DNA from: Sphingobacteriales bacterium | GTDB lineage: Bacteria; Bacteroidota; Bacteroidia; Chitinophagales; Chitinophagaceae | Length of the DNA stretch: 64,000 bases | NCBI GenBank assembly: GCA_027491165.1 | Contig: JAIXWS010000013.1 | Coordinates: 1-64,000, forward strand | Direction of reading: 5' to 3' | Shown here: one piece after another, positions 26,312 through 34,179 of the stretch | How the letters are laid out: each line of letters starts with the position of its first letter | How positions within the stretch are numbered: the first letter of the stretch is position 1 | Notes under the pieces: generated by a model | Databases searched by the model: none | Told to the model about the DNA's origin: nothing | The model's input: only the letters and a program-made list of their open reading frames with translations | Translations under genes and position numbers: made by a program

Positions 26312-27073
26312 TTATTTGTCAAGGTAAAAATGAAAAGTGTCTCCACGCAATCCAATGCGTGTTGCTTCTACAGGCAATACATCATTGGGTGCAATATTGC
26401 CTAAGTTTACATTTGCCCCCAGCAATTCCATAAAATAAACTTGCTGTGCCTTTTGTGGTGCTTCCCAAATTATTTTTTGAGCAGGAATTTGGGTTAATAT
26501 CTCTTGAACCAATCCTTCGCGCACTTCTCCACTACCCCTATAGATGCCTACATTGCCTGCTTCACGCGCTTCAGCAATCACATATTTAGACCCCGCACTC
26601 AATTCTGAACGCATGAGTTCAATCCATTTGTAAGGGGGTATAATATGAGTAGCATCTTTAGAGCCAACTTCTGAAAACACAGTTACTTCTTTGGCCAGTC
26701 TTTCGATATAATGACATTTGGTGCTTTGATCAATGCTCATGGAGCCATCCGAAACCTCTACATGTTGCAATCCGTATTCTTTAACAATATTGAGGTAATC
26801 TTCGAATTGGCCTCTAATGGCAAATGCTTCAAAAAGGGTGCCCCCAAAATAAACAGGAATATCCTGCTCTTGATAGACTTCAATCTTTGCTTTTAAATTT
26901 GGTGTTACGGCAGCAGTCCCAAATCCTAATTTTACAATGTCAATATACGGTCGGGCAATGGAGATGAAATTTTTTACTTCTTCTATGGACAGTCCTTTGT
27001 CCATGATCATTGTCAATCCGTTGTTGCGAGGTATGCTCGTGCGTTCCGGAATATTCTTGAGTGGAAAATTCAT
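26312..27073 (-). CDS. Phosphosulfolactate synthase-like (ComA family) protein
   Basis: A 253-residue TIM-barrel protein of the ComA family, which adds sulfite to phosphoenolpyruvate to give phosphosulfolactate in archaeal coenzyme M synthesis. Family motifs are visible: DKGLSIEEVKNFI, YIDIVKLGFGTAAV (about 43-56), FGGTLFEAF, VSDGSMSI, FSEVGSKD and IAEAREAGNVGIYRGSGEVR (about 165-184). Bacteroidota do not make coenzyme M; the reaction could instead feed sulfonate (sulfolactate/cysteate) metabolism and sulfonolipids, but that link is inference. It is divergent from a small membrane-protein gene and lpxB. Confidence 0.85.
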   Translation of the reverse strand: MNFPLKNIPERTSIPRNNGLTMIMDKGLSIEEVKNFISIARPYIDIVKLGFGTAAVTPNLKAKIEVYQEQDIPVYFGGTLFEAFAIRGQFEDYLNIVKEYGLQHVEVSDGSMSIDQSTKCHYIERLAKEVTVFSEVGSKDATHIIPPYKWIELMRSELSAGSKYVIAEAREAGNVGIYRGSGEVREGLVQEILTQIPAQKIIWEAPQKAQQVYFMELLGANVNLGNIAPNDVLPVEATRIGLRGDTFHFYLDK

Positions 27074-27099
27074 AAATGCAAAACTTGAAATGTTGAGCC

Positions 27100-27107
27100 C
27101 AAAGGTA
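27100..27107 (-). promoter_or_regulatory. Promoter -7 box of the ComA-like gene
   Basis: On the minus strand TACCTTTG matches TAnnTTTG and lies 27 bases before the start codon; a TTG-containing -33 region is within a few bases of the ideal distance. Confidence 0.5.
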
Positions 27108-27206
27108 AGCCCAATTGACTTATCAATGGGTATTGTTTAGCTATACTTTTTTTGGCAATAAATTATAGGTGCTTTTGCTACCTTAGCAATTAATTTGTTT
27201 TTAACT

Positions 27207-27500
27207 ATGAAACGTAATGTGCCTATTTTAGGCTTTATTCTTGGGGCAATAGTCCCTTTACTTGGCTTTGCTGTAGTGTACTTGATTTTTAGAAATCCCA
27301 ATCAATCGCTAGAAAGCTTTTTTTCGGTGTATTGGGCTAATAATAAAATGTTTGCCAAATTGATGACTTTAAGCATTTTGGCCAACCTTATTCCATTTGT
27401 CTATTGTAATTTCAAACGTTACGATTATGTGTCACGTGGCATTTTTGTTGCTACAATGCTGTATGTAGTGTTTATTGTCTTGCTCATGTTTGTATGGTAA
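27207..27500 (+). CDS. Small membrane protein upstream of lpxB
   Basis: A 97-residue product when begun at ATG 27207 (MKRNVPILGFI); the frame extends to a TTG at 27195. Three hydrophobic segments are predicted (about 6-28, 43-62, 75-95), separated by short basic or polar loops such as CNFKRYDYVSRG. I do not recognise the family. The gene lies 20 bases before lpxB, so a role in envelope or lipid A assembly is possible but unsupported beyond context. Confidence 0.7.
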   Translation: MKRNVPILGFILGAIVPLLGFAVVYLIFRNPNQSLESFFSVYWANNKMFAKLMTLSILANLIPFVYCNFKRYDYVSRGIFVATMLYVVFIVLLMFVW

Positions 27501-27520
27501 TGCTTTAATACATCCTATCC

Positions 27521-28621
27521 TTGAAATATTATATTATAGCAGGCGAGGCCAGTGGCGATTTGCACGGGAGCAATTTAATTAAGGCTCTTCGCAATCTAGA
27601 TGCACATGCCCATGTTCGATGCTGGGGTGGAGATAAGATGCAAGCGGCTGGCGCAACATTGGTTAAGCACTATAAAGACTTAGCCTTTATGGGATTTGTA
27701 GAAGTGATCAAACACTTGGGTACCATTTTGGGTAATTTGTCCTTTTGTAAAAAAGATATTTTGGATTACCGTCCTGATGTTTTGGTCTTGATTGATTACC
27801 CGGGCTTTAATTTACGTATCGCCAAATGGGCAAAACAGCAAGGTATCAAAGTGGTTTATTACATATCCCCACAAGTATGGGCTTGGAAAGAAAGTCGCGT
27901 TCATACGATAAAGTCCTCAGTAGATAAAATGCTGGTTATTCTTCCATTCGAAGTAGATTTTTATAAAAAATGGAAGTTGGATGTTCTGTATACAGGGCAT
28001 CCGCTAATTGAGGTTGTGCAGCAAGAAATAGAGCGTAATCCAATTGTGCCTATCGCTCAAAAGCCAATCATAGCCCTACTGCCCGGTAGTAGAGAGCAAG
28101 AAATCAAAGTGAAGCTTCCGATAATGTTGTCGGTAGTTGATGCTTTCCCAGAATACCAATTTGTTGTGGCACAGGCCCCTTCATTGCCCGACGATTTATT
28201 ATTACACATTATTGGTGATAAGCCCGTTTTATTGGCAAAAGACCAAACGTATAATCTGCTCAAACAAGCCAAAGCAGGCTTGATTACAAGTGGTACCGCT
28301 ACCTTAGAAACGGCTTTGTTTGGCTTGCCTCAAGTGGTTTGCTATAAGGGCAATGCCGCTTCTTTTTGGTTGGCCAAAAAACTAGTAAAGGTCAAATACA
28401 TTTCATTGGTCAATTTGATTATGGATAAGCCAATTGTTACAGAGCTGATCCAAGACGATTTAAACAAAGAAAACCTCATTGCCGAGCTGCATAAAATGTT
28501 GACTGAAGGCCCAGTATTAGATTCGATGAAAAAAGAATACAAAGAACTGTGGCACAAGCTGGGCTCAAAACCTGCATCTGCACTAGCTGCAAGCGAAATA
28601 TTGCTAATAGCTCAAAATTAA
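27521..28621 (+). CDS. lpxB: Lipid-A-disaccharide synthase
   Basis: Condenses UDP-2,3-diacylglucosamine with lipid X at the inner membrane. The 366-residue chain starts with KYYIIAGEASGDLHGSNL, the family's own N-terminus, which fixes the start on the TTG at 27521. Other LpxB motifs include LIDYPGFNLRIAKWAKQQG (about 84-102), YYISPQVWAWKESRV (109-123), LPGSREQEIK (about 184-193) and the SGTATLETALFG nucleotide-sugar segment (about 249-260). It is preceded by the small membrane protein and followed after 12 bases by an old yellow enzyme gene. Confidence 0.95.
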   Translation: MKYYIIAGEASGDLHGSNLIKALRNLDAHAHVRCWGGDKMQAAGATLVKHYKDLAFMGFVEVIKHLGTILGNLSFCKKDILDYRPDVLVLIDYPGFNLRIAKWAKQQGIKVVYYISPQVWAWKESRVHTIKSSVDKMLVILPFEVDFYKKWKLDVLYTGHPLIEVVQQEIERNPIVPIAQKPIIALLPGSREQEIKVKLPIMLSVVDAFPEYQFVVAQAPSLPDDLLLHIIGDKPVLLAKDQTYNLLKQAKAGLITSGTATLETALFGLPQVVCYKGNAASFWLAKKLVKVKYISLVNLIMDKPIVTELIQDDLNKENLIAELHKMLTEGPVLDSMKKEYKELWHKLGSKPASALAASEILLIAQN

Positions 28622-28633
28622 ATAGGATCTCTG

Positions 28634-29698
28634 ATGAGCAAATTGTTTTCCCCCTTTACCTTAAAAAGTATCACGTTTAAAAACAGGATTGTGGTATCAC
28701 CCATGTGCATGTATTCCTGCATTGATGGTTTTGCTACTAATTTTCATTTGGTGCATTTGGGCACACGTGCGATGGGTGGCGCGGCTCTTATCATTCAAGA
28801 AGCCACCGCCGTATTGCCGGAAGGGCGCATTAGTTATGCCGATATGGGCATCTGGAAAGATGAGCATATTGAAAAGTTAAGAGAGATGAATCAATTTATT
28901 CATCAACAAGGTTCGGTAGCAGGGATACAATTAGCTCATGCTGGACGCAAAGCCAGTGCAGAAACTGCTTGGAACGGCGGTCGTCAAATACAGGAGGGCG
29001 AAAATTCTTGGTTGCCTGTTGCGCCCTCGCCAATTCCTTTTCATGAAAAAGATAGAACCCCGAAAGAATTATCCTGCGAGGAGATAAAATTAATCGTTCA
29101 AGCATTTAAAGATGCTGCAAAACGCTCTCTGCAAGCGGGTTTCAAAGTGTTGGAAATACATGCGGCACATGGATATTTAATCCATGAATTTTATTCGCCT
29201 CTCAGCAATTTCAGAACGGATGAGTATGGGGGTAGTTTTGATAATCGCATTCGTTTTTTGTTAGACATTATTGACGCGGTGCAAACAGAATGGCCTAATG
29301 ATCTTCCTTTATTGGTACGCATTTCTGCAACAGATTGGGTAGAGGGCGGATGGACTATTGAAGATTCTGTAAGCTTATCTATGATATTAAAAGAAAGAGG
29401 TGTCGATTTAATTGACGTGTCTAGTGCAGCTAATATTCCTAAAGCGCCCATTCCTGTTGCGCCTAATTACCAAGTGCCGCTTGCGGCCCAAATCAAGCAA
29501 GAAGCCAATATGCCAACAGCTGCTGTGGGTTTGATTACCGGGGCACAGCAAGCCGAAGATATTCTACAAAACAATGAAGCAGATCTAATATTCATGGGCA
29601 GAGAATTATTGCGGAATCCTTACTTTCCTTTGCAAGCTGCCAAACAGCTGGGAGCGGATATCGCCTGGCCAAAACAATATGATCGCTCGAAAATTTAA
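28634..29698 (+). CDS. NADH:flavin oxidoreductase, YqjM-type old yellow enzyme
   Basis: A 354-residue FMN enzyme of the ene-reductase family that reduces activated C=C bonds with NAD(P)H. Recognisable parts are [17 protein letters not shown] (about 10-26), HAGRKAS, the substrate-binding [17 protein letters not shown] (around 176-192) with [12 protein letters not shown] following, and the phosphate-binding end [11 protein letters not shown] (about 324-334). Overall length and motif spacing place it in the YqjM/NamA branch. Physiological substrate unknown. Close spacing suggests it is co-transcribed with lpxB and the DUF922 gene. Confidence 0.93.
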   Translation: MSKLFSPFTLKSITFKNRIVVSPMCMYSCIDGFATNFHLVHLGTRAMGGAALIIQEATAVLPEGRISYADMGIWKDEHIEKLREMNQFIHQQGSVAGIQLAHAGRKASAETAWNGGRQIQEGENSWLPVAPSPIPFHEKDRTPKELSCEEIKLIVQAFKDAAKRSLQAGFKVLEIHAAHGYLIHEFYSPLSNFRTDEYGGSFDNRIRFLLDIIDAVQTEWPNDLPLLVRISATDWVEGGWTIEDSVSLSMILKERGVDLIDVSSAANIPKAPIPVAPNYQVPLAAQIKQEANMPTAAVGLITGAQQAEDILQNNEADLIFMGRELLRNPYFPLQAAKQLGADIAWPKQYDRSKI

Positions 29699-29713
29699 TA
29701 ATCATCTATCGAT

Positions 29714-30250
29714 ATGAAAGCGTTGCGTTTTTTTTGGGTTTTTGTTTTCGCCTCCTGTTCGTTCGGGTCCTATGCTCAAAAGGTTCAGGCCACAGTTACC
29801 ATGAACAGCAGTTCAGACAAGGTCGGTCAAATCGTTTATCGCAAAGGACAATTATTGCGCATCAAGGATTTTGAAGGGAGCGAAGAAAAAGAAATGAGGG
29901 CAATTGCGATGACCTATTCAGGAGTAAGCCTAAACTACTCTGCTGCAATAAAGGCCGATCAAATTTTTATAAACATCAATCTTTGTCCCACATTTGATAA
30001 AGAAAAATCTTGGTTTCTAGAGGAGCATAAAAACCAAAGAACTCTTGATCACGAACAGCTGCATTTTGACATCACTGTGATCAATGCCTGTGCCTTATAC
30101 AAGGCTTTAAAGGCTTTTTCTTTTAGTTCAAAATTTGAAAAGGAAATAGTTGAATTACAAGCAAAGTATCGGACCCAAAATGAAGCCTTACAAGACCTTT
30201 ACGATTCCGAGACCAACAATGGCATCCATAAAGAAAAGCAAGCAGAGTAG
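29714..30250 (+). CDS. DUF922-like secreted putative metalloprotease, probably truncated by a late stop
   Basis: A 178-residue product with a signal peptide (about 21 residues, ending GSYAQ). The zinc-binding motif HEQLHFD (HExxH, around residue 115-121) follows KNQRTLD as in the DUF922 family of putative Zn proteases. After the TAG stop the same frame continues for 19 codons (YEKIKKQLADCNDCYE) to a TAA at 30298-30300. Homologues as I remember them end with KxxQxxW followed by a helix, and the TAG stands exactly where that Trp (TGG) would be; so a single G-to-A change may have clipped the last turn. The catalytic core is upstream of the change, so activity may survive. Confidence 0.75.
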   Translation: MKALRFFWVFVFASCSFGSYAQKVQATVTMNSSSDKVGQIVYRKGQLLRIKDFEGSEEKEMRAIAMTYSGVSLNYSAAIKADQIFININLCPTFDKEKSWFLEEHKNQRTLDHEQLHFDITVINACALYKALKAFSFSSKFEKEIVELQAKYRTQNEALQDLYDSETNNGIHKEKQAE

Positions 30251-30456
30251 TATGAAAAGATAAAAAAGCAGTTGGCAGACTGTAATGATTGTTACGAATA
30301 AGGTACAATTTGCTTTTCAAATCTCTATGCCAAAGGCTACTTCAAATCATAATCCTTGACCATTTGCTGGTCTCATTTGGTATATAATGCTATTCAAGCC
30401 GCAGCGCAATTGAAGGTAAGTACGTCTTGTATGATTGTCCTGAGGCGCTAAAAAAG

Positions 30457-30483
30457 AATCCCTGCAAAGGGATTGCAGGGATT
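30457..30483 (-). terminator. Terminator after hisS
   Basis: A perfect 11-bp stem, AATCCCTGCAA (30457-30467) with TTGCAGGGATT (30473-30483), loop AGGGA. Read on the minus strand it is followed by CTTTTTT, fitting the end of the hisS transcript. The stretch from 30301 to here holds no other gene I can support. Confidence 0.82.
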
Positions 30484-30511
30484 TGAAGTGGATTTTGATT
30501 TTACACTGCGC

Positions 30512-31891
30512 TTAGGATAGTGTTTTGATTAAAACTTCAATGCTGATTTTTGTTTGTGTACCTGCGGCAAAATTTTTGATGCGCACATTTCCTTGCTCGC
30601 GCTCTTCATTTTCAATAATGATGGCAAAGGGAATGCTGCGATTGAAAATGTATTTCATTTGTTTGTCAAACTTAAGCGGCTCGGGGTAAATTTCTGCAGC
30701 GATATTTTGGCTGCGCAATTGCTTTAAAATATTTAAAGCATATAGTTCATTTTCGCCGCCAGTATTGACAATCATCGCTTTTGTGCCTACTCCTATTTCT
30801 GCTGGAAATAAGTGTAATTCTTCCATTACATCATATATCCTGTCAATGCCAAAAGAGACACCTACACCCGAAAGGTCTTTTAAGCCAAATAAACCCGTAA
30901 GGTCGTCATAGCGGCCACCACCACCAATGCTGCCCATTTTGATGCGTGGATCATTGCAATTCACTTCGACAATAATGCCCGTGTAATAGCTCAGTCCGCG
31001 TGCTAGGGTGAAATCAATTTTCAATGTTGAGTTGTTCCACTCAAGCTTAGCTAATGTGCTGTGGTAGGCAATCGTATCGCGCAATTCTTTGATGCCCAAT
31101 ATCCCTTCGCTAATTTCTGTAGCAATAAATTCCTGTTCCAGCCTATCAAGTTCTGTACAATTTATCAAGCGGATAATGTCCTGAATCTGTTTGTCAGTCA
31201 ATCCTCTTTCGCTTAATTCTTTCACAACACCTTCTTCGCCCACTTTGTCTAGCTTGTCAATGGCTGTGGTAATGTCTACCAGCTTTTCTTCGGCACCACA
31301 ATATTGGGCTATGCCCGTCAACACCTTGCGACTATTGATTCTTACAACAACCTCTGGTACTGCTAATTGAAAAAATGCTTCGCGGTAGATGTATAATAAT
31401 TCGGCTTCGTTGATAAGCGAATTGCTACCTACAATGTCGACATCGCATTGCCAAAACTCGCGATAGCGTCCTTTTTGTGGGCGGTCGGCACGCCACACGG
31501 GTTGCATCTGATAGCGTCGGAAAGGGAATTGCAATTCGCTTTGGTGCATCACTACATAGCGAGCAAAAGGTATGGTGAGGTCGTAGCGAAGCGCACGCTC
31601 AGTGAGGTTGACATCGTTTTTGCCTTGCAATACATTTTCTAGTGCACTACGTGTTTTGTCGTGTTTGTTCGGGTCGTTCAGTCCATTATTCAGCACCTTG
31701 AAAACCAAGCGATCGCCTTCCTCTCCATATTTACCCATAAGGGTTGTGAGGTTTTCCATACTCGGGGTTTCGATGGGCTGAAAGCCACATTGCTCAAATA
31801 TATTGCGCAATGTAGCGAGTAAGAATAGGCGTTTGCGCACCACTTCTGGTGTGAGGTCGCGTGTGCCTTGAGGTACAGATGGTTTAGACAT
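30512..31891 (-). CDS. hisS: Histidyl-tRNA synthetase
   Basis: A class II synthetase of 459 residues charging tRNA-His. It shows the N-terminal PQGTRDLTPEVV opening, motif 2 around MQPVWRADRPQKGRYREFWQ (about 129-148), the histidine-specific signatures ARGLSYYTG (about 289-297) and GGGGRYDDLTGLFG (about 316-329), motif 3 in GVGVSFGIDRI, and the C-terminal anticodon-binding domain. It lies 33 bases downstream of the tyrosine phosphatase gene, probably one transcript, and is closed by a strong terminator. Confidence 0.96.
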   Translation of the reverse strand: MSKPSVPQGTRDLTPEVVRKRLFLLATLRNIFEQCGFQPIETPSMENLTTLMGKYGEEGDRLVFKVLNNGLNDPNKHDKTRSALENVLQGKNDVNLTERALRYDLTIPFARYVVMHQSELQFPFRRYQMQPVWRADRPQKGRYREFWQCDVDIVGSNSLINEAELLYIYREAFFQLAVPEVVVRINSRKVLTGIAQYCGAEEKLVDITTAIDKLDKVGEEGVVKELSERGLTDKQIQDIIRLINCTELDRLEQEFIATEISEGILGIKELRDTIAYHSTLAKLEWNNSTLKIDFTLARGLSYYTGIIVEVNCNDPRIKMGSIGGGGRYDDLTGLFGLKDLSGVGVSFGIDRIYDVMEELHLFPAEIGVGTKAMIVNTGGENELYALNILKQLRSQNIAAEIYPEPLKFDKQMKYIFNRSIPFAIIIENEEREQGNVRIKNFAAGTQTKISIEVLIKTLS

Positions 31892-31924
31892 ATGGAGGCA
31901 AAAATAGTGCTTAATCTTTGATGA

Positions 31925-32380
31925 TTAATGATACTTGTCAATGATTTTGTGGCAGGTTTTTTCGATAAGTTCATACACGGGTAAATAGCCGCTTTCATCC
32001 CCATACCATGGATCGGGTACTGATTCTGTACTGCCTTCATGGAGCTCACTGAGGAAGAGTTTTACTTTGTGCATGGGTGCATTGGTGCCGCCTATTTTTT
32101 CGATAGCTTGATATACATCTGCGGCCAGAGCATAAATGAGGTCGTACTCTTCAAGATGCCTTGCTAGCAATAATGTGGCTCTTTGCTGGCTGATGTCGAT
32201 GCCCTTTTGTATGCATATTTTTTGGGAGAAAGGATGGGGCGCTTCGCCAATATGGTAGCCGTTGGTACCTGCCGAATCGATTATCCAATCTAAACTATTC
32301 TCTTTTGCCATTTTGCGTAAAACACCCTCTGCAATGGGTGATCGGCAAATATTGCCCAGGCATACCATTAATATTTTCAT
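31925..32380 (-). CDS. Low-molecular-weight protein-tyrosine phosphatase
   Basis: A 151-residue LMW-PTP. The P-loop CLGNICRSP has catalytic Cys7 and Arg13, and the general-acid Asp is in VPDPWYGDE (about 120-128). Such enzymes often act on tyrosine kinases of polysaccharide export, but no kinase is close by. The gene is followed after 33 bases by hisS. Confidence 0.93.
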   Translation of the reverse strand: MKILMVCLGNICRSPIAEGVLRKMAKENSLDWIIDSAGTNGYHIGEAPHPFSQKICIQKGIDISQQRATLLLARHLEEYDLIYALAADVYQAIEKIGGTNAPMHKVKLFLSELHEGSTESVPDPWYGDESGYLPVYELIEKTCHKIIDKYH

Positions 32381-32561
32381 TGTTTAGAATATTTTTCCGA
32401 GTGTAAAGTACTTGTTGCTTTTAATTATCCGATGCCTAAGTTATAGAAGCGCTTATCTAGATGAAGGGCTGTTGTGTTCAGTCCATTTTGAGGCGGAGTA
32501 AAAGCCTGTAGCGCGAGCCCGCTGCATGCAACATGTTTTTTATTGGTGGGCCTAGGCCACA

Positions 32562-32593
32562 AAAAAGCACCACAAAACCTTGTGGTGCTTTTT
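32562..32593 (-). terminator. Terminator after the redoxin gene
   Basis: A perfect 14-bp stem, AAAAAGCACCACAA (32562-32575) with TTGTGGTGCTTTTT (32580-32593), loop AACC. On the minus strand it lies 12 bases after the redoxin stop and ends in a T tract. Confidence 0.88.
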
Positions 32594-32605
32594 GCCTGAA
32601 TTATT

Positions 32606-33214
32606 TTATTTTTTCCATTTGATGGTGCATCCCACAGCCTTTGTTTCAGTAAGGCTTACCGGGTTTCCTTCTTGGATATTTTTAAGGGCTTGCTCTACAT
32701 ATTTTTGTTCCGCCAATTGGTAGTTTTCCCAATTGTTGTCTATTGCACCAATATACTCTACACTGTTTTTGCCCTCTGTATTGCGCAACAAATATACCTG
32801 TGGCGTGCGTGCTGCACCAAATTGTTTCGCTACGGCCTGGGTCTCGTCATAAAGATAAACAAAGGGAAAGCCTTTTTGTTTAGCTCGTTCTTGCATTTTT
32901 TTGTACGAATCTTCGGGCGAGACTTTGGGGTCATTGGAGTTGATGGCCACTACGGGATATCCTTGTAAGGAATAATTGAGGTGTAATTGAATAATACGAT
33001 CTTCGTATGCCCTAGAATAAGGGCAATGGTTACAGGTAAAAACGACAATGTACCCTTTGGCTTTTGGGATGGATGCCAAGGAGACCATTTGCCCATCAAT
33101 ATTTTTTAGCTCAAAATCTTTGACTTCCGAACCTATCTTATAGCCTTCTTGTGCTATAGAGCTGCATGCAATACTGCATAGGGCGATGATGCATCCAATT
33201 AGTTTTTTCATCAT
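32606..33214 (-). CDS. Exported thioredoxin-fold (redoxin) protein
   Basis: A 202-residue thioredoxin-like protein with a signal peptide (about 21 residues; SIAC could also be read as a weak lipobox). The active-site motif CNHCPYS (Cys61, Cys64) follows VVFT, and AARTPQVYLL carries the cis-Pro. This is the peroxiredoxin/TlpA-like family with NHCPY that is frequent in Bacteroidota and planctomycetes; it likely acts in the periplasm. Its start codon shares a base with the stop codon of the upstream TlpA-like gene (TAATG). Confidence 0.85.
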   Translation of the reverse strand: MMKKLIGCIIALCSIACSSIAQEGYKIGSEVKDFELKNIDGQMVSLASIPKAKGYIVVFTCNHCPYSRAYEDRIIQLHLNYSLQGYPVVAINSNDPKVSPEDSYKKMQERAKQKGFPFVYLYDETQAVAKQFGAARTPQVYLLRNTEGKNSVEYIGAIDNNWENYQLAEQKYVEQALKNIQEGNPVSLTETKAVGCTIKWKK

Positions 33215-33693
33215 TATCTGTGGTTGATTATATAAGACGCGAGGTCATTTTTAGTGGAAAAATAAGTTTCTTTAAAGCTGAGTTTCCTGCCTTTTTGGTA
33301 CAAGAAGGTGGCCGGTATACTGCCCTGCCAAGAGGGTTCTAGCTGGTTAATCCAAATGTTGGGATCGCCGGCATCTAACAAATGAGTTTCCATGCTGATT
33401 TTCTTTTTGGCCAAGAAGGTATTTACCAGAGCAAGATTATTGATGGCATCTAGGCTCATCAGAATAAACTTAATGGGCTTTCCTTGCAGCTCTTTGGCTA
33501 GCGTTTTGAAGTGTGGTAATTCTTTGACACAGGGGCCACACCATGTTGCCCAAAAATTGACTACATAAACCGTGTCATTATCCTGCACAACCCGCTCCTG
33601 AAATTGCTCGAGCGAAAAGATATCCGCTACAGCATTTTTTTGAGCCGTGGAGCTAAGGCTTATAAACAAAAGCATAAGGAATATGTAACGCAT
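33214..33693 (-). CDS. TlpA-like thioredoxin, exported
   Basis: A 159-residue protein with a signal peptide (about 18 residues, ending SSTAQ) and the motif WATWCGPC (Cys52, Cys55), followed by KELPHFKTLAKEL. The cis-Pro region is SIPATFLYQKGRKL. TlpA-like proteins reduce periplasmic disulfides or help cytochrome maturation. Overlap with the redoxin start shows translational coupling. A promoter box sits about 30 bases upstream. Confidence 0.9.
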   Translation of the reverse strand: MRYIFLMLLFISLSSTAQKNAVADIFSLEQFQERVVQDNDTVYVVNFWATWCGPCVKELPHFKTLAKELQGKPIKFILMSLDAINNLALVNTFLAKKKISMETHLLDAGDPNIWINQLEPSWQGSIPATFLYQKGRKLSFKETYFSTKNDLASYIINHR

Positions 33694-33722
33694 AAAGAAG
33701 TACTCATTAAGTTCTGACAGTT

Positions 33723-33730
33723 CAAATATA
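33723..33730 (-). promoter_or_regulatory. Promoter -7 box of the TlpA-redoxin operon
   Basis: On the minus strand TATATTTG matches TAnnTTTG; the start codon is 30 bases downstream. Confidence 0.5.
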
Positions 33731-33820
33731 GCCTACAAACGAAAGCAATTCCTTTTCTAGGGTTTTTTATAAAAAAGAAAGCACTTGGCCTAAGGTATGG
33801 TCGCATTAAACATTATCCAT

Positions 33821-33828
33821 TACTTTTG
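33821..33828 (+). promoter_or_regulatory. Promoter -7 box just before the 33837 gene
   Basis: TACTTTTG matches TAnnTTTG and ends eight bases before ATG 33837, predicting a leader of only a few bases. The -33 site is not clear. Confidence 0.45.
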
Positions 33829-33836
33829 CTAGAGCT

Positions 33837-34169
33837 ATGGAAGACTTTGAACAACGTTGGATTAATGTTGAATTTTTTATTAGGGAGCGTTTTGGCAAAA
33901 AACCAGACGTAGAGGCTATTTTATACCTTATCGGCATCAACGAGTTGGGCGCATTCCCCGAAGGGAAAAATTTTACAAAAGAACAGAAGCAAGACTTAAT
34001 GCACATAGCAGTATGTAAATTGCTGAGTCAAGTAGGCATTTATGTCTTAGATAAGTTTGACGATGAGGGCTGGCCACATTATATCGCCACAGGAGTAGAA
34101 GCGCCAACGACGCTGAAAGAGCAAGAGCAATTATTGCAAGAATGTATCATCCGTTATTTCGAAGCATAA
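33837..34169 (+). CDS. Conserved hypothetical protein, 110 residues
   Basis: A soluble protein that I recognise only as a conserved Bacteroidota hypothetical. It is rich in charged residues, with segments FFIRERFGKKPDVEAILYLIG (key: RERFGKKPD), KEQKQDLMHIAVCKLLSQVG and DDEGWPHYIATG, and is predicted mainly helical. No catalytic motif is visible. It is ten bases upstream of the MOP-family flippase gene and probably shares its transcript. Confidence 0.72.
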   Translation: MEDFEQRWINVEFFIRERFGKKPDVEAILYLIGINELGAFPEGKNFTKEQKQDLMHIAVCKLLSQVGIYVLDKFDDEGWPHYIATGVEAPTTLKEQEQLLQECIIRYFEA

Positions 34170-34179
34170 GCAATATTCA

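Noticed and set aside
32549..32558. GGCCTAGGCC palindrome beside the redoxin terminator
   Set aside because: Ten bases, no partner site, adjacent to an unambiguous terminator; likely incidental.
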